64,000 nucleotides of DNA from Variovorax sp. CF079 (GCF_900101545.1 NZ_FMZU01000011.1:124001-188000); one strand, 5' to 3'; counted from the stretch's first letter, positions 46,168-57,328 are shown. Notes: generated by a model not told the origin, from the letters alone. A program made the numbers and translations.

Positions 46168-47025
46168 ATGACAGCTCAACTGATCGACGGCAACGCCCTC
46201 TCCCGAACGCTGCGCGCCGAAGTGGCGACGCGGGCCGCGGCGCTCAAGGCCCGCGGCGTCGCGCCCGGGCTGGCCGTGGTCCTGGTCGGGGAGAACCCCG
46301 CCAGCCAGGTCTACGTGCGCAACAAGGTCAAGGCCTGTGAAGACAACGGATTGCATTCGGTGCTCGAGAAGTACCCGGCCGAGCTGAGCGAGGCCGAGCT
46401 GCTGGCGAGGGTCGAGGCGCTCAACAAGGATCCGGCGATCCACGGCATCCTGGTGCAGCTGCCGCTGCCGGCGCACATCGACGCGCAGAAGGTCATCGAG
46501 GCCATCGCCCCCGCCAAGGACGTCGACGGCTTCCACGTCGCAAGCGCCGGTGCGCTCATGACGGGCATGCCCGGCTTCTGGCCTTGCACGCCCTACGGCT
46601 GCATGAAGATGTTCGAGTCCATCGGCTATGAACTGCGCGGCAAGCACGCCGTCGTCATCGGCCGCAGCAACATCGTCGGCAAGCCCATGGCGCTGATGCT
46701 GCTCGCGAAGAACGCGACCGTCACCATCTGCCACAGCGCCACGCAGGACCTCGGCGCCATCACGCGCCAAGCCGACGTGGTGGTCGCGGCCGTCGGCAAG
46801 CGCAATGTGCTCACGGCCGACATGGTCAAGCCCGGCGCCGTGGTGATCGATGTCGGGATGAACCGCAACGACGAAGGCAAGCTCTGCGGCGACGTGGATT
46901 TCGCCGGCGTGCGCGAGGTGGCCGGCTGGATCACGCCGGTGCCCGGCGGCGTCGGCCCGATGACCATCACGATGCTGCTCGTCAACACGATCGAGGCGGC
47001 CGAACGCGCCGCCGAGGCCACTTGA
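46168..47025 (+). CDS. folD: bifunctional methylene-THF dehydrogenase/methenyl-THF cyclohydrolase
   Basis: A 285-aa cytosolic enzyme that interconverts 5,10-methylene- and 10-formyl-tetrahydrofolate with NADP+. Visible are [13 protein letters not shown] (catalytic Lys at about 54), [23 protein letters not shown] and the NADP-binding [17 protein letters not shown]. Length is exactly family-like. The open frame runs on upstream through the response regulator gene, so the ATG at 46168, 20 bp after the terminator, is the logical start. Confidence 0.97.
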   Translation: MTAQLIDGNALSRTLRAEVATRAAALKARGVAPGLAVVLVGENPASQVYVRNKVKACEDNGLHSVLEKYPAELSEAELLARVEALNKDPAIHGILVQLPLPAHIDAQKVIEAIAPAKDVDGFHVASAGALMTGMPGFWPCTPYGCMKMFESIGYELRGKHAVVIGRSNIVGKPMALMLLAKNATVTICHSATQDLGAITRQADVVVAAVGKRNVLTADMVKPGAVVIDVGMNRNDEGKLCGDVDFAGVREVAGWITPVPGGVGPMTITMLLVNTIEAAERAAEAT

Positions 47026-47059
47026 ACTCGAGCCCCCTGCCCGCCATCTGAACAAGACC

Positions 47060-49108
47060 ATGACCAATCCGCTCCTCGACTTCAACGACCTCCCGCTGTT
47101 CGACCGGATCAGGCCCGAGCATGTCGCGCCCGCCGTCGATGTGCTGCTCGCCGACGCCGAGGCCGCATTGCAGGCAGCGACCACGCCCGAATTCCCGGCC
47201 GACTGGACCGCGATCGCCAAGGTGCTCGACGTCGCCTCGGAGCGTTTCAGCCGCGCCTGGGGCGCCGCGGGCCATCTCAACGCGGTCGCCGACACGCCGG
47301 AGCTGCGCGCCGCCTACAACGAAGCGATGCCCCGCGTCACCGCCTTCTGGACCCGCCTCGGCTCCGACGAGCGGCTCTATGCCAAATACAAGGCGATCGA
47401 TCCGGCGACCCTGAATCCCGAGCAGCGCCAGGCGCACCTCTACGCCGTGCGCAACTTCGTGCTCGGCGGCGCCGAATTGCAGGGCGAGGCGAAGAAGCGC
47501 TTTGCGGAAATCCAGGAACGCCAGGCCGAGCTGAGCCAGAAGTTCAGCGAGAACGCGCTCGACGCGACCGATGCGTTCGCGTACTACACCCAACTCGGCG
47601 AACTCGAGGGCCTGCCGGAAGACGTGGTCAGCGCGGCGCGCGCGGCGGCCGAAGCCGAGGGCAAGGAAGGCTACAAGCTCACGCTGAAGATGCCCTCCTA
47701 CCTGCCGGTCATGCAGTTCGCCAGGAGCAGCGCCCTGCGCGAGAAGCTCTATCGCGCCTACGTCACGCGCGCCAGCGAATTCGGTGACCCCGCCTTCGAC
47801 AACACCGAACTGATCCGCGAGATCCTCGCGCTGCGCCAGGAGGAAGCGAAGCTCCTGGGCTATCCCAACTTCGGCGAGCTTTCCATCGTGCCCAAGATGG
47901 CGGAATCGGCCGGACAGGTCATCAAGTTCCTGCGCGATCTCGCGGCCAAGGCCAAACCCTACGGCGAGCGCGACCTGGCCGACCTGCGCGTGTTCGCGGC
48001 GCAGCAACTCGGCATCGTCGACCCGCAACCCTGGGACTGGAGCTACATCGGCGAGAAGCTCAAGGAAGCGCGCTACGCCTTCAGCGAGCAGGAGGTCAAG
48101 CAGTACTTCACCGCGCCGAAGGTCATGGCCGGCCTGTTCAAGATCGTCGAGACGCTGTTCGAGGTGTCGATCCATCGCGACAGTGCGCCCGTGTGGCATC
48201 CGAGCGTCCAGGTCTACCGCATCGAACGCGCGGGGCAGAAGGTCGGCCAGTTCTATCTCGATCCGGCGGCCCGTGCCGCCAAGCGCGGCGGCGCCTGGAT
48301 GGATGATGTGCGCGCCCGCTGGCTCAGGCCCGACACCGGCGCGCTGCAGACGCCGGTCGCGCAACTGGTCTGCAACTTCGCCGAGGGCGTCGACGGCAAG
48401 CCGCCGCTGCTTACGCACGACGACGTGACGACGCTGTTCCACGAGTTCGGCCACGGGCTGCACCACATGCTCACGCAGGTCAACGAGCGCGACGTCTCGG
48501 GCATCAGCGGGGTCGAGTGGGACGCCGTCGAGCTGCCGAGCCAGTTCATGGAGAACTTCTGCTGGGAGTGGGATGTTCTGGCGCACATGACCTCGCACGT
48601 CGACACCGGCGAACCGCTGCCGCGCGCGCTGTTCGACAAGATGACCGCGGCCAAGAACTTCCAGAGCGGCCTGCAGACGCTGCGCCAGATCGAGTTCTCG
48701 CTGTTCGACATGCTGCTGCACACTGAATACGACGCCGCCGGCGCCCAGCCGGGCGACGTGATGGCGCTGCTCGGCAAGGTGCGCGACGAGGTCGCGGTGA
48801 TGCCTTCGCCACCCTTCAGCCGCACGCCCAACACCTTCAGCCACATCTTCTCGGGCGGCTACGCGGCCGGCTACTACAGCTACAAGTGGGCCGAGGTGCT
48901 GAGCGCCGACGCCTACGCGGCCTTCGAGGAAACCGCCGGCGCCAATGGAGAGCCGAGCATCGAGACCGGCCGCAAATACCGCCAGGCCATCCTCGAGGCC
49001 GGCGGCAGCCGCAGCGCGATGGAGTCCTTCAAGGCCTTCCGGGGCCGCGAGCCGCAGCTCGATGCGCTGCTGCGACACCAGGGAATGACCGAGGCGCAGC
49101 CGGCCTGA
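47060..49108 (+). CDS. prlC: oligopeptidase A (M3 metallopeptidase)
   Basis: A 682-aa zinc endopeptidase. The HExxH motif is HEFGH with His461, Glu462 and His465, followed by the third ligand region EWDAVELPSQFMENF. N-terminal MTNPLLDFNDLPLFD and C-terminal FSHIFSGGYAAGYYSYKWAEV are typical of OpdA. It degrades oligopeptides, including cleaved signal peptides, in the cytoplasm. Starts 34 bp after folD, so it is probably co-transcribed. Confidence 0.96.
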   Translation: MTNPLLDFNDLPLFDRIRPEHVAPAVDVLLADAEAALQAATTPEFPADWTAIAKVLDVASERFSRAWGAAGHLNAVADTPELRAAYNEAMPRVTAFWTRLGSDERLYAKYKAIDPATLNPEQRQAHLYAVRNFVLGGAELQGEAKKRFAEIQERQAELSQKFSENALDATDAFAYYTQLGELEGLPEDVVSAARAAAEAEGKEGYKLTLKMPSYLPVMQFARSSALREKLYRAYVTRASEFGDPAFDNTELIREILALRQEEAKLLGYPNFGELSIVPKMAESAGQVIKFLRDLAAKAKPYGERDLADLRVFAAQQLGIVDPQPWDWSYIGEKLKEARYAFSEQEVKQYFTAPKVMAGLFKIVETLFEVSIHRDSAPVWHPSVQVYRIERAGQKVGQFYLDPAARAAKRGGAWMDDVRARWLRPDTGALQTPVAQLVCNFAEGVDGKPPLLTHDDVTTLFHEFGHGLHHMLTQVNERDVSGISGVEWDAVELPSQFMENFCWEWDVLAHMTSHVDTGEPLPRALFDKMTAAKNFQSGLQTLRQIEFSLFDMLLHTEYDAAGAQPGDVMALLGKVRDEVAVMPSPPFSRTPNTFSHIFSGGYAAGYYSYKWAEVLSADAYAAFEETAGANGEPSIETGRKYRQAILEAGGSRSAMESFKAFRGREPQLDALLRHQGMTEAQPA

Positions 49109-49168
49109 GATGGCGCGGCGCCCGCGCGGCCTGAGATACTCCGCTCCATCGGATCACGAAAGTCATCG

Positions 49169-49792
49169 ATGAAGCTCAACGCACATCTCTCAGGCCTCGC
49201 CCTGCTGCTCGCCGCCGGCGCCGCCCTGGCGCAGCCGGTCTACCGCCATGTCGACAAGAACGGCAAGGTCACCTTCTCGGACCAGCCGCCTGCCGCCAAT
49301 GCGCAACCCGCGACGCCGCGCGGCGGCAGCGCGGCGGGTGCCAGCGCCGGCCTGCCCTACGAGCTGCGGCAGGTTGCGCAACGGTACCCGGTCACGCTCT
49401 ACACCAGCGACGAGTGCGGGCCCTGCGGCGCGGGCCGCTCGCTGCTGGTGACACGCGGAATCCCCTTCGACGAACGGACCATCAAGAGCAACGAGGACGT
49501 GGAGGCGCTGCAGCGCTTGAGCGGCCAGGCCTCGCTGCCGCTGCTGTCCATCGGCACGCAGCAGCTCAAGGGTTTTTCGGATGCCGAGTGGTCGCAGTAT
49601 CTCGACGCGGCCGGCTATCCCAAGAGCGCCCAGTTGCCGGCGAGCTACCGCAATCCGCCGGCGCAGCCCCTTGTGGCTGCCCAGCCAGCGCCTGCGGCGC
49701 AGCCCCAGCGTGCTGCGCCTGCGCCATCTACCCCGCCGCCGCCTGCTGCGACCGGCCCGACACCGAGCAATCCGGCCGGCATCAAGTTCTGA
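49169..49792 (+). CDS. exported DUF4124/glutaredoxin-like protein
   Basis: A 207-aa protein. A signal peptide (cleaved near residue 21, ALAQ) is followed by a short DUF4124 repeat (VYRHVDKNGKVTFSDQPP) and a glutaredoxin/NrdH-like fold at about 72-150 with CGPC active site (Cys83, Cys86) and LPLLSIGTQQLKGFSDAEW. A Pro/Ala-rich tail follows residue 160. A periplasmic thiol-disulfide role is likely from these parts; the partner is unknown. DUF4124 plus glutaredoxin is a combination I have met in Burkholderiales proteins. It starts 60 bp after prlC. Confidence 0.85.
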   Translation: MKLNAHLSGLALLLAAGAALAQPVYRHVDKNGKVTFSDQPPAANAQPATPRGGSAAGASAGLPYELRQVAQRYPVTLYTSDECGPCGAGRSLLVTRGIPFDERTIKSNEDVEALQRLSGQASLPLLSIGTQQLKGFSDAEWSQYLDAAGYPKSAQLPASYRNPPAQPLVAAQPAPAAQPQRAAPAPSTPPPPAATGPTPSNPAGIKF

Positions 49793-49799
49793 ATCAATA

Positions 49800-49882
49800 G
49801 CCCCCACGCTCCGTCGCTTCGCGTACTCGTTGCCCCCCGAGGGGGCCGCAGGCCGCCTTGGGGCGGCCCGGCGCCGGCCTGA
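49800..49882 (+). repeat. 83-bp dispersed repeat, copy A
   Basis: Lies between the convergent DUF4124 and rpiA genes. It contains two perfect hairpins, GCCCCC-CGA-GGGGGC and GGCCGCC-TTGG-GGCGGCC. A second copy of equal length lies reversed at 57328-57410, about 80-85% identical by eye with compensating 1-bp indels. The element looks like a REP-type intergenic repeat common in Comamonadaceae genomes, as I recall. Confidence 0.85.
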
Positions 49883-49889
49883 CCCTCGC

Positions 49890-50591
49890 TCAGTCGAAGC
49901 GAAGCGTCTGCACGCCGGACGGCGTGCCCAGCAGACACACGTTGGCCCGTTGGTGGGCGAAAACCCCCACGGTGACCACGCCGGGCCATTGATTCACTTC
50001 GCTCTCGAAGCCCAGGGGGTCGGTGATCCGGAGGCCCGTCACGTCGATGATGTGCTGGCCGTTGTCGGTGACCAGCGCCACGCCGTCCTTCTCGCGCACC
50101 TGGGCCATGCCGCCGAGCCGCGCGAACTGCCGTATCACGCGCTGCGCCGCCATCGGGATCACCTCGACCGGCAGCGGGAATGCGCCGAGCGTGTTCACGC
50201 GCTTGGAAGAATCTGCAATGCAGACGAAGCGCCTGGACTGGGCGGCGACGATCTTTTCGCGCGTGAGCGCGGCGCCACCGCCCTTGATCATGTAGCCGCG
50301 GCCGTCGATCTCGTCGGCGCCGTCGATGTACACAGCCAGTTCCTCGACCTCGTTGCTGTCGAACACCGGGATGCCCAGCGCATGCAGGCGTTCGGTCGAC
50401 GCCACCGAGCTGGACACCGCGCCGCGGATGTCGCCCTTGATCGTCGCCAGCGCGTCGATGAACTTGTTCACCGTCGAGCCGGTGCCGACGCCGACGATCT
50501 CTCCCTTCACCACGTGGGCGAGCGCGGCGCGGCCGACCTGCGCCTTGAGTTCGTCCTGGGTCAGGGCCGATGCGGGAGCGGGGGAAGTCAT
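49890..50591 (-). CDS. rpiA: ribose-5-phosphate isomerase A
   Basis: A 233-aa isomerase of the pentose phosphate pathway (ribose 5-phosphate and ribulose 5-phosphate). Visible are [17 protein letters not shown] (phosphate loop), [35 protein letters not shown] (catalytic Glu) and DSSKRV. Length is normal. It is divergent from pyrD, with 40 bp between the start codons. Confidence 0.97.
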   Translation of the reverse strand: MTSPAPASALTQDELKAQVGRAALAHVVKGEIVGVGTGSTVNKFIDALATIKGDIRGAVSSSVASTERLHALGIPVFDSNEVEELAVYIDGADEIDGRGYMIKGGGAALTREKIVAAQSRRFVCIADSSKRVNTLGAFPLPVEVIPMAAQRVIRQFARLGGMAQVREKDGVALVTDNGQHIIDVTGLRITDPLGFESEVNQWPGVVTVGVFAHQRANVCLLGTPSGVQTLRFD

Positions 50592-50631
50592 CGGAGAGAA
50601 TCCTTGGGGCTACGAAGTCCAGAATTATCCG

Positions 50632-51699
50632 ATGTCCCTGCTGCTCCCCTCCTCTCTTTACGGTCTTGCCCGACCTTTCCTCTTCGGCTTCGATCCCGAG
50701 CACGCCCATGAGCTGACGCTCGACGCGCTCGCGCGCACGCAGAACACGCCGCTGGCCTGCGTCTATGCGGCGCCCCGCATCGAGGACCGGCGCACGCTCG
50801 CCGGCCTCTCGTTCCCGAACCGGGTCGGGCTCGCTGCCGGACTCGACAAGAACGCCCGCTGCATCGATGCCTTTGCCGCCATGGGCTTCGGCTTCGTCGA
50901 AGTCGGCACGGTCACGCCGAAGGCGCAGCCGGGCAATCCGAAGCCGCGCATGTTCCGCCTGCCGCAGCGTGACGCGCTGATCAACCGGCTCGGCTTCAAC
51001 AACGAAGGGCTCGAGGCCTTCCTGGCCAACGTGCAGCGCGCGCGCTTTCGCCGCAACGGCTCCAAGCGGCCGATGCTGCTGGGGCTCAACATCGGCAAGA
51101 ACGCCGCGACGCCGATCGAGCGTGCAGTCGACGACTACCTTGTCTGCCTCGACGGCGTCTACCCGCATGCCGACTACGTGACGATCAACATCTCCAGCCC
51201 CAACACCGCCAATCTGCGTTCGCTCCAGAGCGACGAGGCGCTCGATGCGCTGCTCGGGGCGGTGGCGGACAAGCGCGCTGCGCTCGCCGCACGGCATGGC
51301 AAGCGGGTTCCGCTGTTCGTGAAGATCGCACCGGATCTCGACGAGGCCCAGGTTCGGGTGATCGCGGCCACGCTGCGCCGCCACGGCATGGACGGCGTGG
51401 TCGCCACCAACACCACGCTGGCGCGTGACGCGGTGACGGGCCTGCCGCATGCGAACGAAGCCGGCGGCCTCTCGGGTGCGCCGGTCAGGGAAGCGAGCAA
51501 TCGCGTGATCCGCCAGCTGCGATCGGCACTGGGCAGTGATTTTCCGATCATCGGCGTCGGCGGCATCCTGAGCGCCGCCGATGCCGAGGCCAAGATCGCC
51601 GCCGGCGCCGATCTCGTGCAGATCTACACCGGGCTGATCTACCGGGGCCCGGCGCTGGTGCGCCAGGCAGCTCAGGCACTGCGCAAGCGCAGCGCCTGA
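50632..51699 (+). CDS. pyrD: dihydroorotate dehydrogenase (quinone), class 2
   Basis: A 355-aa membrane-associated flavoenzyme that oxidises dihydroorotate to orotate with ubiquinone. The N-terminal amphipathic helix region ([18 protein letters not shown]) identifies class 2. FMN and substrate motifs are [36 protein letters not shown] (read as [12 protein letters not shown]), [10 protein letters not shown] and GGILSAADA. The open frame extends upstream, but the ATG at 50632 gives the class 2 N-terminus. It is convergent with the YqjE gene, 16 bp apart. Confidence 0.97.
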   Translation: MSLLLPSSLYGLARPFLFGFDPEHAHELTLDALARTQNTPLACVYAAPRIEDRRTLAGLSFPNRVGLAAGLDKNARCIDAFAAMGFGFVEVGTVTPKAQPGNPKPRMFRLPQRDALINRLGFNNEGLEAFLANVQRARFRRNGSKRPMLLGLNIGKNAATPIERAVDDYLVCLDGVYPHADYVTINISSPNTANLRSLQSDEALDALLGAVADKRAALAARHGKRVPLFVKIAPDLDEAQVRVIAATLRRHGMDGVVATNTTLARDAVTGLPHANEAGGLSGAPVREASNRVIRQLRSALGSDFPIIGVGGILSAADAEAKIAAGADLVQIYTGLIYRGPALVRQAAQALRKRSA

Positions 51700-51715
51700 G
51701 CGTCTTCCCGGATGA

Positions 51716-52405
51716 TCAGCGCATCCGCCACAGCACCGGCACGACGATGGCCGCCCAGCGCAGCAGGCGGCGCGGACCGAGCACCGCCACGGCCGCCGCG
51801 GTCACGACGCCGGTCGCCACCGGATGCTCGCGCGCGATCCGCAGCGCTGCGGCGCCGGGGGACTCGTCATCAGGCGGCGCGTCGGCCTTCTTCGACGACG
51901 CGCCCTGCAGCGTCGCGATGCGCTCGCGCTGGCGCGCGATGCGCTCGAGCAGTTCTTCGCGGCTCTGGGGCCTGGGCTCACGCGGTGGCGCTTCGGCCTC
52001 GTCGCCGAGACCGAAGCGGTCTTGAACCCATTCCCAATCGCGCTCGAACTCGTGGCGTGCGGGGCCGAAGGCTTCCGAGGTCTTGCGCAAGGTGCTCATC
52101 AACGCCACGGCCGCAACCAGCCAGAGCGCGATCCATATCGCCGCCACTGCCCAGGCGGCCGCAACGCGGTTCGGCGTCTCCCAGAAATGCACGACCACCG
52201 CCACCGACAGCAAGGCGACGGCGACCGTCGTGAGCCCGATCACCGCGATCACCAGGACCAGCATCAGCTGCAGGCGCTGCTTTTCTTCTTCCCATGCCAG
52301 CTGCAGCAGCTGGACACGGTCTTCGGCTGCCAGGGCGCCTTCGCTGGCTGCGATGCGCAGCCGGCGAAGGCGCGAGTCCAGCCCGAACAGGGACAACAGC
52401 CTCAT
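51716..52405 (-). CDS. YqjE-like membrane protein fused to a YqjK-like tail
   Basis: A 229-aa protein. Residues 1-105 are a YqjE/phage-holin-like unit with an N-terminal amphipathic helix and transmembrane helices at about 46-72 and 81-104. The rest is cytoplasmic with a YqjK-like segment (ERIARQRERIATLQ) and a hydrophobic C-terminal part (VATGVVTAAAVAVLG, WAAIVVPVLW). In enterobacteria YqjD, YqjE and YqjK are three separate small proteins; here E and K seem fused. It lies 42 bp after yqjD on the same strand. Function unknown; YqjD-type proteins tether ribosomes to the membrane. Confidence 0.8.
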   Translation of the reverse strand: MRLLSLFGLDSRLRRLRIAASEGALAAEDRVQLLQLAWEEEKQRLQLMLVLVIAVIGLTTVAVALLSVAVVVHFWETPNRVAAAWAVAAIWIALWLVAAVALMSTLRKTSEAFGPARHEFERDWEWVQDRFGLGDEAEAPPREPRPQSREELLERIARQRERIATLQGASSKKADAPPDDESPGAAALRIAREHPVATGVVTAAAVAVLGPRRLLRWAAIVVPVLWRMR

Positions 52406-52447
52406 GCGAGGCCCCCGAGGACCTCGCGCCGGCCGAATCGGCGAGGC

Positions 52448-52756
52448 TCAGCGGCGACCAAGCAGCAAACCCACCAGCACACCCACCGCCAAGGCGGCAC
52501 CGGCGATTTGCCACGGCTCGTCATGGGCGTAGGCATTGGCGGAGTTGGCCGCTTCACGCGCCTTCTTGGCGGCGAGCTTGCTCTTCTCGGCCGCGAGCTC
52601 GCGTGCGATCGCCAGTTTGCTGTCGATGCGCTGGCGCAGGGCCTTGATGTGCGGCAAGGTGTCGAGGTCCTTGCTGGCGAGCACACCGCGAACGTCGCTG
52701 GCGATGTCTTCGGCCACGGCGTTGGCAGCCGCTTCGAGATTTGAGGATGCAGTCAT
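52448..52756 (-). CDS. yqjD: YqjD/ElaB-family DUF883 membrane-anchored protein
   Basis: A 102-aa protein with helical charged N-terminal 75 residues and one C-terminal transmembrane helix (about 83-99) that ends in Gly-Arg-Arg. The DUF883 signature EPWQIAGAALAVGVLVG is seen. E. coli YqjD and ElaB bind ribosomes and the inner membrane in stationary phase; the same role is assumed. It heads yqjD-yqjEK. Confidence 0.9.
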   Translation of the reverse strand: MTASSNLEAAANAVAEDIASDVRGVLASKDLDTLPHIKALRQRIDSKLAIARELAAEKSKLAAKKAREAANSANAYAHDEPWQIAGAALAVGVLVGLLLGRR

Positions 52757-52849
52757 TGAAATCTTCCCTCAGTGGATTGCACCGGCACCGTGCCGGCGGC
52801 TTCACGCCGGCAAGCGGCGTGGCGTTCCATGGTACATGGCCGCGCGGGT

Positions 52850-53947
52850 CTACGGCAGCAATGCGGCCACATGCCGGCCGATCGCGAGGCTGCTGGTGAG
52901 CCCCGGCGACTCGATGCCGAACAGATTGACCAGCCCCGGAACGCCGTGCGTGGCCGGGCCCTCGATCAGAAAATCGCGCGCCGCCTCGCCCGGGCCGGAC
53001 ACCTTCGGCCGGATGCCGGCGTACCCGGGGATGAGCGCGCCGTCCGGCAACGCCGGCCAGTACTTGCGCACCTCGGCATAGAAGCCGTCGCCGCGCTTCG
53101 GATCGACCACCAGGTCGTCGGGTGAATCGACCCACTGCACGTCGGGGCCGAACTTGGCCTGGCCGCCCAGATCGAGCGTCAAGTGCACGCCCAGGCCTGC
53201 CGCTTCGGGCACCGGGTAGATCAAACGACTGAAAGGCGCGCGGCCCGCCAGCGTGAAGTAGCTGCCCTTGGCGAAATGGGCCGACGGCACTGCGCTCGCA
53301 GGCAAACCGTCGAAGCGCCGTGCGAGTGCGGGCGCGGCGAGACCGGCCGCGTTCACGACGCTGTTGCAACGCAGGGCGGTGCCGTCCTGGGCCACCAAGA
53401 CGACGACGCCGTGCGCGCACTCTGCGCGCACGACCGCTGACTTGAGGGCGAGGACGCCGCCCGCATGCTCGAGATCGCCCTGCAGGCTCAGCATCAGCGC
53501 ATGGCTGTCGACGATGCCGGTGCTCGGCGAATGCAGAGCGGCCAGGCATTCGAGCTGCGGCTCCATCGCGCGCGCCTGCTCCCGCGTGAGCAGCACGAGA
53601 TCGTCGACGTCATTGGCCCGCGCCTTGGCGGCGATCGCGTCCAATTGCGCGACCTGCGTCGGCGCCGTGGCCACGATCAGCTTGCCGCAGCGCCGGTGCG
53701 GCAGGCCGCGCTCGGCCGCGTAGTCGTAGAGCAACTGCTTGCCTTCGACGCACAGACGCGCCTTGAGCGAACCCTCGGGGTAGTAGATGCCCGCGTGGAT
53801 CACCTCGCTGTTGCGGGAGCTGGTGCCGGTGCCGATGGCGCCTTCGGCCTCGAGCACGACCACCTCGCGGCCTTTGAGCGCAAGCGCTCGGGCAACGGCC
53901 AGGCCCACGACACCGGCGCCGATGACAGCGCAATCGAATTCATCCAT
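52850..53947 (-). CDS. FAD-dependent oxidoreductase, L-2-hydroxyglutarate oxidase-like
   Basis: A 365-aa DAO-family flavoprotein. It opens with a dinucleotide-binding motif ([18 protein letters not shown]) and has [21 protein letters not shown], which is the LhgO/L2HGDH signature, followed by GKLIVAT and [15 protein letters not shown] near the C-terminus. L-2-hydroxyglutarate is the best substrate guess; other 2-hydroxyacids are possible. It stands alone, in the same direction as yqjD. Confidence 0.9.
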   Translation of the reverse strand: MDEFDCAVIGAGVVGLAVARALALKGREVVVLEAEGAIGTGTSSRNSEVIHAGIYYPEGSLKARLCVEGKQLLYDYAAERGLPHRRCGKLIVATAPTQVAQLDAIAAKARANDVDDLVLLTREQARAMEPQLECLAALHSPSTGIVDSHALMLSLQGDLEHAGGVLALKSAVVRAECAHGVVVLVAQDGTALRCNSVVNAAGLAAPALARRFDGLPASAVPSAHFAKGSYFTLAGRAPFSRLIYPVPEAAGLGVHLTLDLGGQAKFGPDVQWVDSPDDLVVDPKRGDGFYAEVRKYWPALPDGALIPGYAGIRPKVSGPGEAARDFLIEGPATHGVPGLVNLFGIESPGLTSSLAIGRHVAALLP

Positions 53948-53980
53948 CCGGCGAGCTTAGCGGGCCCGCGCCCGCCAGGT

Positions 53981-54127
53981 TCACTCCGGCTGGGCGGGGA
54001 ACGGGTTTTCGGGATCCGAAGGACCGCCCGGCGGGGTGGCGGGACCTTCGTCCGGCTCGACCGGAAGCTCCGGCACGTCAGGCGGATCGGAGGTGATGGG
54101 CGTCGGAAGATCGGGACTCGTGGCCAT
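53981..54127 (-). CDS. 48-aa proline-rich acidic protein
   Basis: A 48-aa protein made mainly of Pro, Asp, Glu, Ser and Thr (SDPPDVPELPVEPDEGP), with no hydrophobic core, so it must be disordered. It is supported as a real gene by a strong AGGAGA 7 bp before the ATG and by codon use. I do not recognise a function. Similar tiny proteins occur in Variovorax as I recall. The frame continues upstream, but without a ribosome-binding site. Confidence 0.6.
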   Translation of the reverse strand: MATSPDLPTPITSDPPDVPELPVEPDEGPATPPGGPSDPENPFPAQPE

Positions 54128-54244
54128 GGTCGCTTCTCCTTTCCCTAGCGTTCTACGCGCTTTGCGGCGCGCGACAAGCAGCGCACTGCCGCAGTTGGCG
54201 TCGGCACCAGCCGACACAACAAACAGGATAAGGAAAAAGGAAAT

Positions 54245-54319
54245 TGGTGGGCGGTGGAGGCTTCGAACCTCCGACCCCAGCAGTGTGAATGCTGTGCTCT
54301 ACCCCTGAGCTAACCGCCC
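54245..54319 (-). tRNA. tRNA-Val (anticodon CAC), CCA encoded
   Basis: 75 nt from GGGCGGT (acceptor) to the encoded CCA. The 7-bp acceptor stem GGGCGGT/ACCGCCC is perfect, the anticodon stem-loop reads CAGCA-TTCACAC-TGCTG with anticodon CAC for GTG codons, and the T-arm is GGAGG-TTCGAAG-CCTCC. Discriminator base is A. Confidence 0.97.
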
Positions 54320-54320
54320 C

Positions 54321-54339
54321 TCGACGCCATCGGCGTCGA
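54321..54339. repeat. 8-bp-stem hairpin directly before the tRNA-Val 5' end
   Basis: TCGACGCC-atc-GGCGTCGA, ending one base before the tRNA. It has no T-run on either strand, so it is not a standard terminator. It may be a tRNA leader structure or a processing feature. Confidence 0.5.
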
Positions 54340-54405
54340 ATCAAATGATGTCCGACGCTCGGTGCGCCAGATGGATTTTCGTGCCGTGTGGCGCGAAGCC
54401 CGCAA

Positions 54406-55125
54406 TTATGCCACAGCGTTTCCGTCGATTTGCCGGAAAAGCGTTTGGCCTTTGCTGGATTTGTCGAGCTGCAGCAGCAGTTCTTCGTGGGCGGCGAGTT
54501 CGTGCTCGGTCGCCACCAGCACGGGCAGTTCGATGCTGCGCAGATCGATCATCACCACCGTGCCCGTGGTCGGCTCGTTCGATGCGACGTCGATCAGGAG
54601 CGCATCCTGGCCGCGCGTCAGGTTGATGTAGACGTCGGCCAGCAACTGCGCATCCAGCTTGGCGCCGTGGAAGGTGCGGTTCGAGCGGTCGACGCCGAAG
54701 CGGTCGCACAGCGCGTCCAGCGAATTGCGCTTGCCAGGGTAGACCGCCTTCGCCATCGCCAGCGTATCGGTGACTTCGCCGACGAAACTGCGCAGCGGCG
54801 ACAGGCCGGCAAGCTCGAATTCCTTGTTGAGGAAGCCGACGTCGAAGGCCGCGTTGTGGATGATCAGCTCGGCATCGCGCAAGTACTCGACGATGTCGTT
54901 CGCGAGCGTGACGAACTTCGGCTTGTCGCGCAGGAAATCGGTCGTCAGTCCGTGGACCTTGAGCGCGTCTTCGTGGCTCTCGCGCTCCGGATTGAAATAG
55001 ATGTGCAGGTCGTTGCCGGTGAGCTTGCGATTGAACAGCTCGACGCAGCCGAGCTCGATGACGCGGTCGCCGTTCTCTGCCGAAAGTCCTGTGGTTTCGG
55101 TGTCCAGGACGATCTGGCGCGTCAT
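54406..55125 (-). CDS. dnaQ: DNA polymerase III epsilon subunit (3'-5' proofreading exonuclease)
   Basis: A 239-aa DEDDh exonuclease. Exo I is LDTETTGL with Asp8 and Glu10, Exo II HNAAFDVGFLN and Exo III HGAKLDAQLLADVY. The C-terminal 50 residues contain a short QLxLx-like segment (LLLQLDKSS) that may bind the beta clamp or alpha. This is a full-length DnaQ (E. coli 243 aa). Its ATG shares one base with the fdx stop (TGATG), so it is translated together with the end of the ISC operon. Confidence 0.95.
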   Translation of the reverse strand: MTRQIVLDTETTGLSAENGDRVIELGCVELFNRKLTGNDLHIYFNPERESHEDALKVHGLTTDFLRDKPKFVTLANDIVEYLRDAELIIHNAAFDVGFLNKEFELAGLSPLRSFVGEVTDTLAMAKAVYPGKRNSLDALCDRFGVDRSNRTFHGAKLDAQLLADVYINLTRGQDALLIDVASNEPTTGTVVMIDLRSIELPVLVATEHELAAHEELLLQLDKSSKGQTLFRQIDGNAVA

Positions 55126-55463
55126 CAGTGGTTTTCCTTGGCGTGGTTGATCGAATATTTCGGAATCTCGACCGTCAGATCGGTCTGCCCCAGTATCGCC
55201 TGACAGCTCAGCCGTGACTGCGGCTCGAGTCCCCAGGCGCGGTCGAGCAGGTCTTCCTCGCCCTCTTCCGCCTCGTTCAACGATTCGAGCCCCTTGCGCA
55301 CCACGACGTGGCAGGTGGTGCAGGCGCAGCTCATCTCGCAGGCGTGTTCGATATGGATGTGGTTCTCGAGCAGCGCCTCGCAGATCGAGGTGCCGGCCGG
55401 CGCGCTGATCTCGGCGCCCTGCGGGCAATACTCGGAATGAGGAAGGATCTTGATCGTGGGCAT
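55125..55463 (-). CDS. fdx: [2Fe-2S] ferredoxin of the ISC system
   Basis: A 112-aa adrenodoxin-type ferredoxin. The cluster ligands are Cys42, Cys48, Cys51 and Cys87 (ACEMSCACTTC ... LSC); Cys46 is an extra cysteine in the loop, also found in E. coli Fdx. It supplies electrons to cluster assembly on IscU with IscS. It is 8 bp after hscA. The acidic stretch ESLNEAEEGEEDLLDRA is typical of the family. Confidence 0.96.
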   Translation of the reverse strand: MPTIKILPHSEYCPQGAEISAPAGTSICEALLENHIHIEHACEMSCACTTCHVVVRKGLESLNEAEEGEEDLLDRAWGLEPQSRLSCQAILGQTDLTVEIPKYSINHAKENH

Positions 55464-55471
55464 TGAGGGTT

Positions 55472-57327
<1,856 letters not shown>

Positions 57328-57328
<1 letters not shown>

